A stretch of DNA of 64,000 nt, from positions 3,980,501 to 4,044,500 of the forward strand of contig NC_059558.1 in the NCBI RefSeq assembly GCF_905220415.1. The letters are read 5' to 3'. The number at the start of each line of letters is the position of its first letter. Position 1 is the first letter of the stretch. The translations under genes and the position numbers were made by a program. The stretch is from Colias croceus. Lineage: Eukaryota > Arthropoda > Insecta > Lepidoptera > Pieridae. Shown here one piece after another: positions 1-11,200 of the stretch. The notes below the pieces were generated by a model. It was not told the DNA's origin, did no database searches, and was given only the letters and a program-made list of their open reading frames with translations.

Positions 1-299
1 GTTAAAATATGATCCGACTAAATTAAATAGGTTGTTACTTTCATATAACCCGTCTATATTTCATGTCGATTGAATATGGTCAATTTATTATTATCTCGCA
101 GTATAAAATGTTTACTTAGTAAAAGATGTTTGTTTACATAATTTATAGCTTCTCGTGACGGGTACTTTATGTTCTGATTTACTATGTGATAAAAAAAATG
201 CCGATTTTATTTCACTTCAAAATATATTCAAATAGCATTTATAACTATAAAAAATAAAGATAATGTCCTTTTTGAATAAAAAATATTATTTATTTCCAG
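1..299. other. Intron of VPS35 (5' part outside window)
   Basis: AT-rich sequence with no coding signal. It ends in a pyrimidine-containing 3' splice site (ttccag) at 294-299, directly before the first visible VPS35 exon. Confidence 0.7.
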
Positions 300-1442
300 T
301 GGCCACTAAACGAAGCGACCCGAGCGTTAGACTGCCTCAAGAAAGCGGCCAGAGTTGCACAGCAATGTATGGACGGCGGTGTGCAAGCGCAGCTATTGGC
401 TGAACTACTGGGCAGATATGCCCTGCTACGGGAGAGGGGCAATGAGGCACTCACCACTAATCTTATTGAGGCAGTAAGTAGTTAAAAATAACGAAAAAAA
501 CACAAAAAATCGAAAAAAAAAAAAACAATTTTTTACTTAATACATGATCTGGACGATGTCTGGTTTTCGTGTGAACTGAAAAGTGTAAAAATTAAGTTTA
601 AGTAGTAAGTAGTAAGGGTTAAGTAGCAATGTATGGACGACGGAGTGCAAGCGCAGCTATTGGCTGAACTACTGGGCAGATATGAACTACGGGAGAGGGG
701 CAATGAGGCACTTACCACTAATCTTATTGAGGCAGTAAGTAGTTAAAAAATAAAGAAAAAAAAAAACATTGTTTTTGAAGTGAAACTTCTTTATCTGGGT
801 TGGAAAAAATTTTAGTGTAACATTTTATCGTTACGCGTGACATTTTTCCGTTACGCGCCATCTTGATTCGACGTATTTCTGTAAAGTTGTATTTAGAAAA
901 TTATTTTTTGAAAAATAAGGTCATAAAGAAGTTTCACTTCTTACGTGTGTACACTAGCACACATTTTTTTTCATATATGTATCTGTTCAGACTGATTACC
1001 TGTCTTCGTGAGAACTAATACTTGGAATACATAAATATTAAATAGTCCACAACATTTTTATTGCTTATAATATACCGTTATTTATCACTTGTATAATTTT
1101 TACAGTAAAAAATTTTTTAAATGTTTACATAGTAACATATATAGTAAGTAATTAATTCTAGCTTATTTATAAAAAAATAAACTTCGCTATATGCCATGTA
1201 CACGTTCCATTTTCTACCCTACGCTATTAATAACTAAGTAAATTGTAATTTTAAATAACTAACAGCCAATAAAATTTCCACAGATAATACAGAAAATCCG
1301 CGAAGAGCTAGCGAACCTGGACCAATCGGAGGAAGTGGAACAGATAACAAAACACTTCCACAACACACTACAGCATCTCAAGAACAGAATGGAGTGCCCA
1401 GACCCGGACGGGCTCGGGTATGAGGGGCTAGTGTTGTCGTAA
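300..1442 (+). CDS. VPS35: VPS35 retromer subunit, C-terminal two exons (partial)
   Basis: Exons at 300-473 and 1284-1442; both introns start GT and end AG, and the join is in phase 0. The first exon begins [20 protein letters not shown] and the last contains [14 protein letters not shown] and ends YEGLVLS before TAA at 1440-1442. This is the C-terminal end of VPS35. In the family, VPS35 is the alpha-solenoid scaffold of retromer; its C-terminal half binds VPS29, and the complex recycles cargo from endosomes to the Golgi or plasma membrane. Only about 110 residues of a protein usually near 800 are in the window; the rest lies upstream. A possible poly(A) signal AATAAA is at 1453-1458, very close to the stop, so a later signal (for example near 2352) may be used. 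The last intron carries a duplicated piece of the first exon (see 625-750) and a MITE. Confidence 0.93.
625..750 (+). pseudogene. Partial tandem copy of the VPS35 penultimate exon with its 5' splice site
   Basis: Sequence 361-487 recurs here at about 95% identity, offset about 264 bp. It covers the last 36 codons of the exon, the GTAAGT donor (735) and the start of the intron. Relative to the real exon there is a 3-nt deletion plus a few substitutions. The frame stays open: GG to DG, ALL to EL, other changes silent. An AG at 625-626 comes just before CAA in phase 0, so the piece 627-734 (108 nt) could in principle be an in-frame cassette or alternative exon. The upstream sequence is purine-rich, so the acceptor looks weak. 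It is either a dead partial duplication or an alternative exon. Confidence 0.8.
777..970. mobile_element. MITE-A copy (TIR GAAGTGAAACTTCTTTAT)
   Basis: Perfect 18-bp terminal inverted repeat: GAAGTGAAACTTCTTTAT at 777 and its complement ending at 940, around a core with 'cgttacgcg' motifs. A tail (ttacgtgtgtacac...cacattttt) is conserved in all copies. Other copies are at 24169-24358 and 43757-43962. Non-autonomous; the superfamily is not assigned because no clear target duplication is visible. Confidence 0.75.
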
Positions 1443-1462
1443 GAAAAACATTAATAAAAAAT

Positions 1463-1580
1463 AGCGTGTATGCCGAGCACACGTGTCAGAAGTGAAACTT
1501 TTATGGCAAGATTCAAAGATACATAAATCGTCGCCTTACATGACCTGACGGCATTGCCATGAAGAAGTTTCACTTCAAAA
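1463..1580. repeat. MITE-C copy (cacacgtgtcagaagtgaaac family)
   Basis: Shares its core (cacgtgtcagaagtgaaac ... ggcaagattc ... gtcgcctta) with copies at 12686-12815 and 59748-59850, and in reverse with 3893-4035 and 22548-22690. The ends resemble MITE-A (gaagtgaaact / agtttcacttc), which suggests related terminal sequences. Confidence 0.65.
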
Positions 1581-2200
1581 AAATGTTATCTATGGTATTT
1601 TTTATAAAGCATAGGGAGAGAAGCGATTGTGCGATTTTTTTCTGGATATGTGTAGGTAAATATATTGTAATATTAATTTGATTTTTCTTATTTTCTCAGT
1701 TACATAAATTATTATGTATGTTTGTTACAATTAAACTATTATTACAGACCTATATAGCATTTGTCTGACTACAGGCTGGCTATATTCAAAAGAGCATTAT
1801 TTTTTATGTTATAGAAAGATTCAAGTTTTGTGAAAAGCAAGAGTTTTTTCTTTTATGTGAAGAAATTAATATTTAGATAAGCACAATCGCTGTCTTCTTC
1901 ATTGAGTTTTAAGTTATTACTGTATCCATTCACGATTGTTATTTTGTATCTGTATCAACAAAAATGGCGGGAAACTGTATAAATGACAGCGAAATTTGTT
2001 TAAAATGTTATTAAAATAATGAGATTTGACTTTGTATTTCTTTAGATATTTTATTGGAAAATGAAATGTTTTTATGGTCAATATTTATTCAAGAAATGAA
2101 TCAAAAATGGCGGTCAATCGTGTTATTTCATTCGCACATTGCACATCGAACCTACACTTATGGATTAACATTTACGATTCTGATGCAAATATTGTTAAAT
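1581..2200. other. Intergenic, downstream of VPS35
   Basis: AT-rich, with possible VPS35 3' UTR. No ORF or repeat could be supported. Confidence 0.4.
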
Positions 2201-2302
2201 AGTAAGAAAGTGCGCGCACGTAGCGACGCAACTTCCTATAGAGTTAATGGAAGAGACAAAATAGTTGCGGGGACAAAAGTTGCTCTTGCGCGCTAGCTCT
2301 AA
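2201..2302. mobile_element. Half copy of fold-back MITE-B
   Basis: Matches the right half of the fold-back element seen whole at 40861-41030 (agtaagaaagtgcgcgcacg ... ttgcgcgctagctct). The left arm is missing, so this copy cannot fold on itself. Confidence 0.7.
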
Positions 2303-3365
2303 TATGTAATTGGTTTACATTTTTGTGGAACATTTGAAATCTCAGATTTAACAATAAATATCATGAAATTGTTTTATTAGAAGGTTGTATAAACTCTCTA
2401 TTCAATAAAATTATTTTATAAAATATTTGATGAAATGAAATTAAAATGAGTTAAAATTATAATTATATTGTGTTTGCGTGCACACAAATATTTTAAATTC
2501 ATATGATATTTAGTTTTTTAAGTTCCATTATAGTTATAGATGAAATATATAAAATGTTTATTATGAATGATTTATTTTATTTCTCATGACCCAAAAAGTA
2601 ACAATACATCTAGACACGCGGCAGCGTGTCAAGCCGAGTTCAAGCGAAGAGAACTGGCGAGCAGCAGCCGTGTGTATATTTACACGAACCATTTCGAGCC
2701 ACTTTTCACCCCCTTATAACTCGAAAACTATTTGAGTTAAATAAACTAAATTTAGTACATATCAAGAGGACCTCAAGATAAACAAGAACCTTAAATTTCA
2801 TAAATACAGATTAAACAGTTGCGTAGATATTAATATCCAAAAATCGCAATTTTTAAGACTGACTGACTTATAGACATATACAAAACCTAACCCACTTCCA
2901 GATGACCTAGAAAGTTCAAATTTTGTAATCAGCTAGGTAATAGTGAGTGTACAAAGGAAAAAATCAGAAAATACTGAATTTATTTGTATTAAATTTTTTT
3001 TTCAATGACATTAATTTTGTTTGTATGGAAAAATGGAAAAGTTTAAAAAAATAGAAAATAGTATATTCACCTTACTAGTCTTAAAAAATAGATCAAAACT
3101 AATCAGTGGCCGAAAAAAATTTTGAAATCCATCAATAAATGACTGAGATATAGATTATTGAAGTTTACATGTTTTAGGACGAAACATCTGTAGATTCGAA
3201 GCGCCTCTGACATCACACTCACTCGCGCTAGTATCGCTAGGGTGGATTACTTCGATTGCATGATTTCTTTATTCAAAACTGTTATTAAACGTAAAATAAA
3301 AGAAAATTGTAATAAAAATATTGTTCATACAGTTAAAAATAATATATAATTTTACATATTCGGCA
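2303..3365. other. Intergenic, no gene seen
   Basis: AT-rich spacer. Around 2600-3250 there is more structured, moderately GC-richer sequence that looks like an old interspersed repeat, but no ends or second copy were found in the window. Confidence 0.35.
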
Positions 3366-3660
3366 ACATACGAGGGAGCACGTTTCTATAACGGATTGCC
3401 AAGCAAATTAAAAAGTGTAAACTCATTCATTGTATTCAAAAAACAATTAGCGAAACACATCCTGGAAGACCACACGCTCAAACTTTGAATGCAATGAATG
3501 AGTACCTCACCTAAACTTATGTTTATAGTATGTAACTTACTCTAAATTTTTAATTAACTAACGAATGATATTTTTTATAAATACCTATGTTTTAAATTTA
3601 AGTTTCTCATGTAAGTGACTTAATGTCTTAATGGGAATAAATGTCTTTAAACCTTTATAT
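3366..3660 (+). mobile_element. 3' end of a non-LTR retrotransposon (LINE) with ORF2 tail
   Basis: 3366-3488 reads without stops to TGA and encodes a peptide with YNGLPSKLKSVNSFIVFKK. This resembles the end of ORF2 in CR1/Jockey-type LINEs. It is followed by about 170 bp of A+T-rich 3' UTR with aataaatg near the end. The rest of the element is absent (5' truncation, usual for LINEs). Clade assignment is tentative. Confidence 0.55.
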
Positions 3661-4152
3661 TCACATTTATTTATTCTTTATTTATGAGTGTTTAGTTTAG
3701 TTTTAATTTCAGTGTAAATAAATAAATAAAATCTTTATTTTGCTTTAAACATGGTATTCAATGGTGATACAATTATATTAATAAAGCACAAACATGTTCA
3801 GCCAGTACAAGCATGCAAAAATAATTACCATAAATGGTGTAATGGAAGAAGGCTTCGTCGAAGGTCGAAATGATTTAATTTGCGTAATATTAATAGGTAT
3901 GAGTGAAACATCTTTAGGCGCGTTTAGAGTAAAATTTTAAGATCGCGTCATGGCAATACCGTAACGTCATGGAGTAAGGCGACGATTCTTCTACAACGAT
4001 CTTTGCATCTTGGTAATAGTGTGTGTACAAATTCACGCTGGATGTTTGGAAAATCATGTAATCTTTTAAACAGAAAACGAGTTTAAAAAATTGCAGATAA
4101 TGACGGGGCAATGTGCGCTGACATTCATAACATATAAGAAAATATAGAAAAC
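3661..4152. repeat. Repeat-bearing spacer including reversed MITE-C (3893-4035)
   Basis: Holds an AATAAATAAATAAA-type LINE tail near 3717 and a reverse-oriented MITE-C at about 3893-4035 (ggcgcgtttagagtaa ... gtcatggagtaaggcgacga). No gene seen. Confidence 0.5.
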
Positions 4153-4335
4153 TAGCGGTCCGCCCCGGCTACGCCCGTGGTACATATTTCGCAATAAAAA
4201 GTAGCCTATGTCCTTTCTCGGGTATCAAAATATCTCCATACCAAATTTCATGCAAATTGGGTCAGTAGTTTAGGCGTGATTGAGTAACAGACAGACAGAC
4301 AGAGTTACTTTCGCATTTATAATATTAGTAAGGAT
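4153..4335. repeat. Lepidopteran SINE-like repeat, family D
   Basis: Core 'cggtccgccccggctacgcc', then 'tcaaaatatctccataccaa', then a GACA microsatellite and 'tttcgcatttataatatta'. Many copies occur in both orientations across the window (for example 12125-12370, 21412-21655, 26873-27088, 41187-41395, 46357-46545). No coding capacity. It resembles widespread non-autonomous repeats of Lepidoptera; the precise family name was not established. Confidence 0.7.
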
Positions 4336-4455
4336 AATACTAAACAAACCATACAGAAAAACCGCAAGAAAAAATAAAAAAATCGTATATAAAAAGTATT
4401 ATATTCATAAAGTAAATCAAATTTGCAGAGTAATTTTCTGTACAAAAAGTAATGA

Positions 4456-5073
4456 TATCCCACCAAAAACATAAATGTAAAATTTGGAGCCGAGTTCAAT
4501 CGTTGACTTAATTATTTGCCAAAAAAAGAAATGAGATCTAAATGTGTGCCAAGTTCTGCAGACAGTCCAGAAATTTATTTACAAAGATGTATTAAGTTCT
4601 TAGGTTGACTGAAAACTCAATTGTTTTATTTTCCCGTAGAGAACAATGTTTATTCCAAAATATCACTTTTTTAATTTGAATAATATAATTATTTTCACAA
4701 AGCAAACAACTAATGACCTATTGAACCCCATAATTTGATGAGGCTAGTTTTACATACTGTTTATATTTTGTGAGGTTCTAAAAACTAGCCTCATCAAATT
4801 ATGGGGTTCAATAGGTCATTAGTTGTTTGCTTTGTGAAAATAATTATATTATTCAAATTAAAAAAGTTATATTTTGGAATAAACATTGTTCTCTAAGGGA
4901 AAATAAAACAATTGAGTTTTCAGTCAACCTAAGAACTTAATACATCTTTGTAAATAAATTTCTGGACTGTCTGCAGAACTTGGCACACATTTAGATCTCA
5001 TTTCTTTTTTTGGCAAATTAAGTCAACGATTGAACTCGGCTCCAAATTTTACATTTATGTTTTTGGTGGGATA
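4456..5073. repeat. Long near-perfect inverted repeat (arms about 295 bp, loop 29 bp)
   Basis: The left arm 4456-4751 is repeated as reverse complement at 4781-5073. By eye the arms differ only by a 3-nt indel and two substitutions. The outer ends are tatccc / gggata, and the 29-nt spacer lies at 4752-4780. A transcript would fold into a hairpin of nearly 300 bp. No long ORF belongs to it. It could be a fold-back transposable element, a recent inverted duplication, or a hairpin-RNA locus. It sits between family D repeats. Confidence 0.93.
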
Positions 5074-5084
5074 CATAACTAGCT

Positions 5085-5255
5085 TACCGCCCGCGGCTTC
5101 GCCCGCATTCTCTAAAACGATTTGAGATTTAAACTATCCTATCTCTCAAGTTGGATCGAACTGCACATGGTGTGCGAATTATTATTATCCGTTAAGTGGT
5201 TTAGGAGTACATTGAGGACAAACATTGTGACACGAGATTTATATATAGATATCGT
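5085..5255. repeat. Family D repeat
   Basis: Begins 'agcttaccgcccgcggcttc' and ends in AT-rich sequence near 5250, directly before the 3' end of LTV1. Confidence 0.55.
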
Positions 5256-5284
5256 AGGTAAGTAATAAAAAGAAACTAAAGTAT

Positions 5285-8200
5285 TCAAAATATTTTATTC
5301 CCTTGTACATTATTTCTATTATTCAACATAATCTTCTCTTGTCTCTTCTTCTCTTCTTTAAACGCTTCTTTGTTTGCCTTCTTCTCTATTCTTCTTTCTT
5401 TTCTGTACTCTTTGAGAAGACGTTTGCGTTCCTTCTTCTCTTCTGGCGTTTCGTCTTTGGGTCTAAAATCATAATGTCTATGGTTAAAGCATATCATTCA
5501 AGGACTTGGGGCGATAGATTTTTCTTTTGTGAACATCATTTGATAACAATTTTTCATTCAAGTGATTTATTTTAATAATAATTATTTTTTAAAGTAAATT
5601 ATATGAGGAATTGAGTTCAAAATACAAACGTAACTAACCTGTAAAATTTCATACATACAATTATTATTATAAAAACAATAATAAACTGTCTGATAAAAAT
5701 TCATGCTTTTAAAAAGAGAAAAAAAAATGTATAATATCGTCAATTTTAAATGGTTATTTAATACGGCGAATAAGGTACAAAATCAGACATAAAAAGTGTT
5801 CGGGAAAAGGTTATTTTTTTAACTTACCTGATTGACAATACACTAAGCGTAGATAGTACAGTCTCTGCATTCGTCCGTCCGTCTTCGTCCGAATCTGACG
5901 CATGTTCTTGATTCATAGCGTTGAATTTGGCCAACGACTTCATCGTCAGTTTGTTGTCTTTGCCCAGTGTGTCTTCCGGTAAACCGGTTTTGGGGTTTAT
6001 TTTTATTTTTTGTTTCTAAAAAGATCAATTAATATTAAATTTTCTAATTACTACGACATCAAAATAAATACTGTTACGTTTTGGTACTTTTGAAAGTTAT
6101 TCTGGTTTTTCTATAACAAACATAATTTATATCAACACAATATAATAATAAATTTCCAAAATTACAATAAATTGACATTTGACAATATAATCAGGATTTA
6201 TGCTTTAAACTGATTTTGTAAATATCATATTAATTGTTAAATTTACACTAAAATTTTATTGAAAACCAACATAACATTAAATATTTTAATATTAAATACG
6301 ATATTCACTTACTCTAGGCTCTTCAATAAGTTTCGGATGGTTGTACAAATTGGAATACGTAGATAGTATAGTTTCGCAATCCCATTTCTCTTGCGGCTCC
6401 ACTTCAACCGTCACTAGATCATCTTCCGACTCTTCTTCGATCTCTTGCAGACGCTTCAGTCTGAGAAGAGATTAAATGTTTAATAAAAAATCTCTAACAA
6501 CATTATAAACTAGCTATCCTATTAATCGTTGTATTACCCACATAATATATTTGTGAAAAAAATATTTCTGTTACTCATATAATTATTTCTATAATATATA
6601 CCACCACAATCCTTAAGTAAATTAGCAATCAATTTGTTGAAACACGGCATATTATGCAAACTTTAAAAACCGAGATAATGTATATTATGATATGGTATAT
6701 ATTATTATCGAAATAATGTATCAGAAGCAATCATTAAATAACAAATAAATTAAAAAATCAACAATTAGACGTCTTATATTCCTGTTTGACTATTCATAGT
6801 AATAATCAAATACATTAGCAATAAATATAACTTTAATAAAGATTACAATATTAAAATTACTATATTCCATTCAAAAGTTACCTAGCAATCTCCTTTTCCT
6901 TATCGAGATGATATTTCTTCTGGGACTCTTCAAACTCTTTCGCTGCATCTAGTAACATATTATGTGTTTCTGGCAGATATCCTTCTATCTCGTCTAGATC
7001 TAACGCACCCACTTCTGTGTCGTCGTATTCTGCGAACATCTAGAAATGAGGTAGTTTTTATTATGTTTGGTTATTCATAATAGAATAGGCTGAAAGTTTG
7101 ATAACTTTAATAATAGTATGAAGTCCATGATGAAATAATTATTATTATGTACTAGCTTACCGCCCGCGGCTTCGCCCGCTTTGTCTAAAACCTAATATGT
7201 AAATTATGATGGGTTTTGGGCAGGAAAAAGCAAAGATTGTTAAATAAACTTAAGATTCTTTATTAGACGATGCGCGTAGTACGAAGGGTAAAGACGGAAG
7301 AGAGAAATTATAAGATGACACATAGGTATTTGACATACACATTTGTTTATACAAACTCTTTTCACCAACACTGGCCCTTAAACAAATGTGTAGATACATA
7401 ATTATTGTACAACATTAAACAAGTTTAGTTTTACAATTTAAGAATTTAACAAATTTATTGTAAACCTAAACACGTTACAAACTTATAATGCTTTTCTTTA
7501 GTAAGTGGTTTTGTTAAAATATCGGCAGTCATTTCAGAAGTACACAAATAATTCAGATTAACAATATTATCTTTTACAACTTCTCTTATAAAATGATGCC
7601 GCACATCTATATGTTTCGTACGAGCATGATACATAGGATTCTTACACAATTTTTGTGCTGATTGGTTATCATTAAAAATCGTAACAGAACAATGCCTACC
7701 TAACAATTCATACAACAGAGTTCTTATGAATAACGCTTCTTTACAAGAATCTGATAGAGCCATATATTCTGCTTCTGTGCTAGAAAGAGCGACTGTTCGC
7801 TGTTTTCTACTTTCCCACGATACAGAACAGTTCCCAATTTGAAACACAAACCCAGTGTACGACCTACGATCGACCTCACACGAAGCCCAGTCAGCATCAA
7901 TATACCCATTGATGTCTAGACCACTTCTACTAAAAACAAGTTTGTAGTTTACAGTACCCTTTAAATACCGTAGTACGCGTTTCGCGGCCTTCCAATGACG
8001 CTGATCATAACAATCATTATACTGGCTCAGCATGCTTACCGCGTGCGCGATGTCTGGCCTGGAGCTAACTGAAATATAATTTAAACAACCAATTAAATTT
8101 CTATATTCCAAATTCTCCTCCTTTTTATCAGCCTTTACAAGTTTCAATCCCGATTCCATTGGAGTTTGAGCTGGCTTACAGTCAGTCATATGAAAACGGT

Positions 8201-11200
8201 CTAAAACATTCTTTATGTAACTAGACTGATCAAGATAGATATTATCTTGGTTTCTTGTGATGCGCATACCAAGTATATGGCTGGCTGGCCCTAAATCCTT
8301 CATTTCGAATTCTTGCATGAGTTTCTTCTTTATTTCAACTTTCATTTGTGAATTTCTGGTTGAAAATAAAAATATATCGTCCACATACAACCCAATGATG
8401 ACTAATTCTTCACCATTTGATTTAAAATACACGCAGGGCTCTGAGGACAGTCTTCTGAAACAAAGTTTTGTAACCAACACATGGTTTATCTTTTCATACC
8501 AAGACTTCGAAGCTTGCTTTAGGCCATAAATTGCTTTATGCAATTTATATACTTTATGCTCACAGCCTTTTACTTTATAACCTTCCGGTTGTTCCATGAA
8601 AACTTTTTCTTGCAAATCTCCATTTAGAAAAGCAGTTCTTACATCCAAATGATCGATATCCATCTGCTTTTCAGCTGCTAAAGCCAATAATATGCGAATA
8701 GTGGAATATCGAACCACTGGAGAAAAAGTTTCCTCGTAATCAATTCCATAGCGCTGTGTAAAACCTTTAGCTACCAATCTGGCTTTATACTGCTTTAGAT
8801 TTCCATCAAGATCTTTCTTTTTCTTAAAAACCCACTTGCACTTAATCGGTTTTTGATCTTTAGGTGGATCAGTTAATGTCCAACATTTATTTTTAATAAA
8901 TGATTGATACTCATCAGCCATTGCTTTCTTCCAGTGAACAGCTTCAGCCCCTCCTAGAGCTTCTTGAACTGTCTCTGGTTCATCTCCAATGCAGGTCAGC
9001 ATTGCAGTACACGCACTGTCATATTCCGATGTATCCATCGCATCTTCAAGTGTCGATTCACCTGGAATGTAAGTGACATCGGAAGGATCAACAGAACTAC
9101 TGCTGTCAGAGTCATCTAACTCAAAAATACACTGTCTTCTGGGATTAGTTACAATCTCATTTTCTTCCCCTTTTTCTGGTGATAGTGAATTTTCAGACTG
9201 TGCCACTTCAACATGAGAATCATTTGAGTTTAAATTCTCAGTCTGTAAATTATTTATCATCATGAAAAAATCACCATTTTCACATTTTTCAGTGTTTTTT
9301 GTATAGAATTTGTTTTCAAAGAAAGCAACATCCCTTGATTTAATAATTTTGCTGAGATTCTCTGGATCAATCAATCTATAACCCTTACTATTTTCACAAT
9401 ATCCTACAAAAATGTAAGGTTTACATTTTGAATCTAATTTCTTACGATTCTGTGTCAAGGCATAAACCACACAACCAAATATACGTAAATGGCTAAGATT
9501 CACCTTCTCATTAGTCCATTTTTCCTCTGGCGTGCTACCGTAGACTGCTTTTGTAGGGGACCGGTTCTTCAAATAAACAGCGGTATTGACCGCTTCTGCC
9601 CAGAACTGCCCATCTAAGCCTGCGTCTCGTAACATGCTACGAGCCTTCTCGACGATTGTCCTGTTGGCCCGCTCAGCAACACCGTTCTGCTGAGGCGAGT
9701 GCGGTATGGTAGTCTGGTGAATGATGCCGTTATCCTTCAAATATTCCTGGAATATAGAATTGACATATTCGCCTCCATTATCCGTCCTCAACAATTTTAT
9801 TTTTCTATTGGTTTGGTTCTCCACCATTGCCTTGAAATGTTTGAAGTTATCGAAAACTTCACTCTTATTTTTCAGAAAATAAATCCATGTTTTCCTACTA
9901 CAATCATCAATAAACGTGAGGAAGTAACTAGCACCACCGAAAGATTTCACTGGCATAGGCCCGCATAAATCACTGTGTACAACACCTAACAGTTCATTTG
10001 ACCTACTTTGTGCCTTCTTAGGAAAAGGTAATTTGCTAAGCTTCCCCTTAACACAAGCTTCACATTGACTGAACTGTGATTTATCATAAGTAATACCACT
10101 AGCCATACCTTTCATTAACAAATGCATACTCCTCATATTGAGATGTCCTAGTCTCCTGTGCCATGTCTCCTGCGTAACAGAGTTAGCAGCCGCCTGGAAA
10201 CTCAGCTCAGTTTCTTTCTTACAGCTCTCAGATGCTTTCTTCTGCACTAAATCTTGAGCTTCTGTATTTACCTTGGTAGTTGCAGATTCTACACTATTCC
10301 CTGAAAACATAGAACAGCCACCACATCCTACCACACACAGATCACGCTCTCTAACAGATTCTGCAGTTTCTAATTGATAAACACCATTTTTATGTACAGC
10401 TGTAGCTGCTAGCTTTTTACCATAGAATATATTACAACATTTTTCCTTAAAAATAACTCTAAAACCCTTCCTAGTTAACGCACTGACTGACAACAAGTTT
10501 GTAGCTAAATTCGGTACATGATAAACTTCACTGATTGTTTTGATGCCTAATTTCAAATTTACTTTTACATCACCACGACCAGCAGTAAATAATTTTTCAC
10601 CGTTAGCCACCTTGACTTCAGACACATGACCAGGAACAAAGTTATTTAGTATATTCTTGTCATGACACATATGACTACTCGCACCAGAGTCTATTAACCA
10701 TATATCATTCTGCACACAAGCTGATAATGCTGTCAATAGTAACTGGTTTGTTGAGCTCTCCGCCTTAACTGGTTTCACAGATTTACAGTTCCTCGAGAAG
10801 TGACCAAGCTTCTTGCACTTAAAGCATTTGATTTTCTTACGTGCCGCCACCAAAGTTGTTGAACTCGTGTCACCTTTTTCATCACGTCGTTGCTTCTCCT
10901 GCATGAGCTTCGCTTTGACCACTTCACTCGACAGCTTAATATTAGAATTTTCAAGTGCCATTATGAGTGGATCAAAGTCTTGCGACAAGCCACTCAGTAA
11001 GAGAACTGCAACGAAATCATCTTCCAGAGGTGAACCAATATCGTTCAGCTGTTGACTTAGGTCGCTAATCTTCGCAACGTAAGCTTCCATGCTTTCACAT
11101 TCGCATAATTTTGTTGCAAACAAAAGACGAAGCAAACTCAGTCTCCTTGACAACCCCTTGTCTTCGTACGCCTTTTGCAAATTAATCCATGCATCCCGCG

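Noticed and set aside
4280..4474. Small ORFs on both strands at the left of the inverted repeat
   Set aside because: They lie in family D microsatellite and AT-rich DNA and overlap each other on opposite strands, with no coding features.
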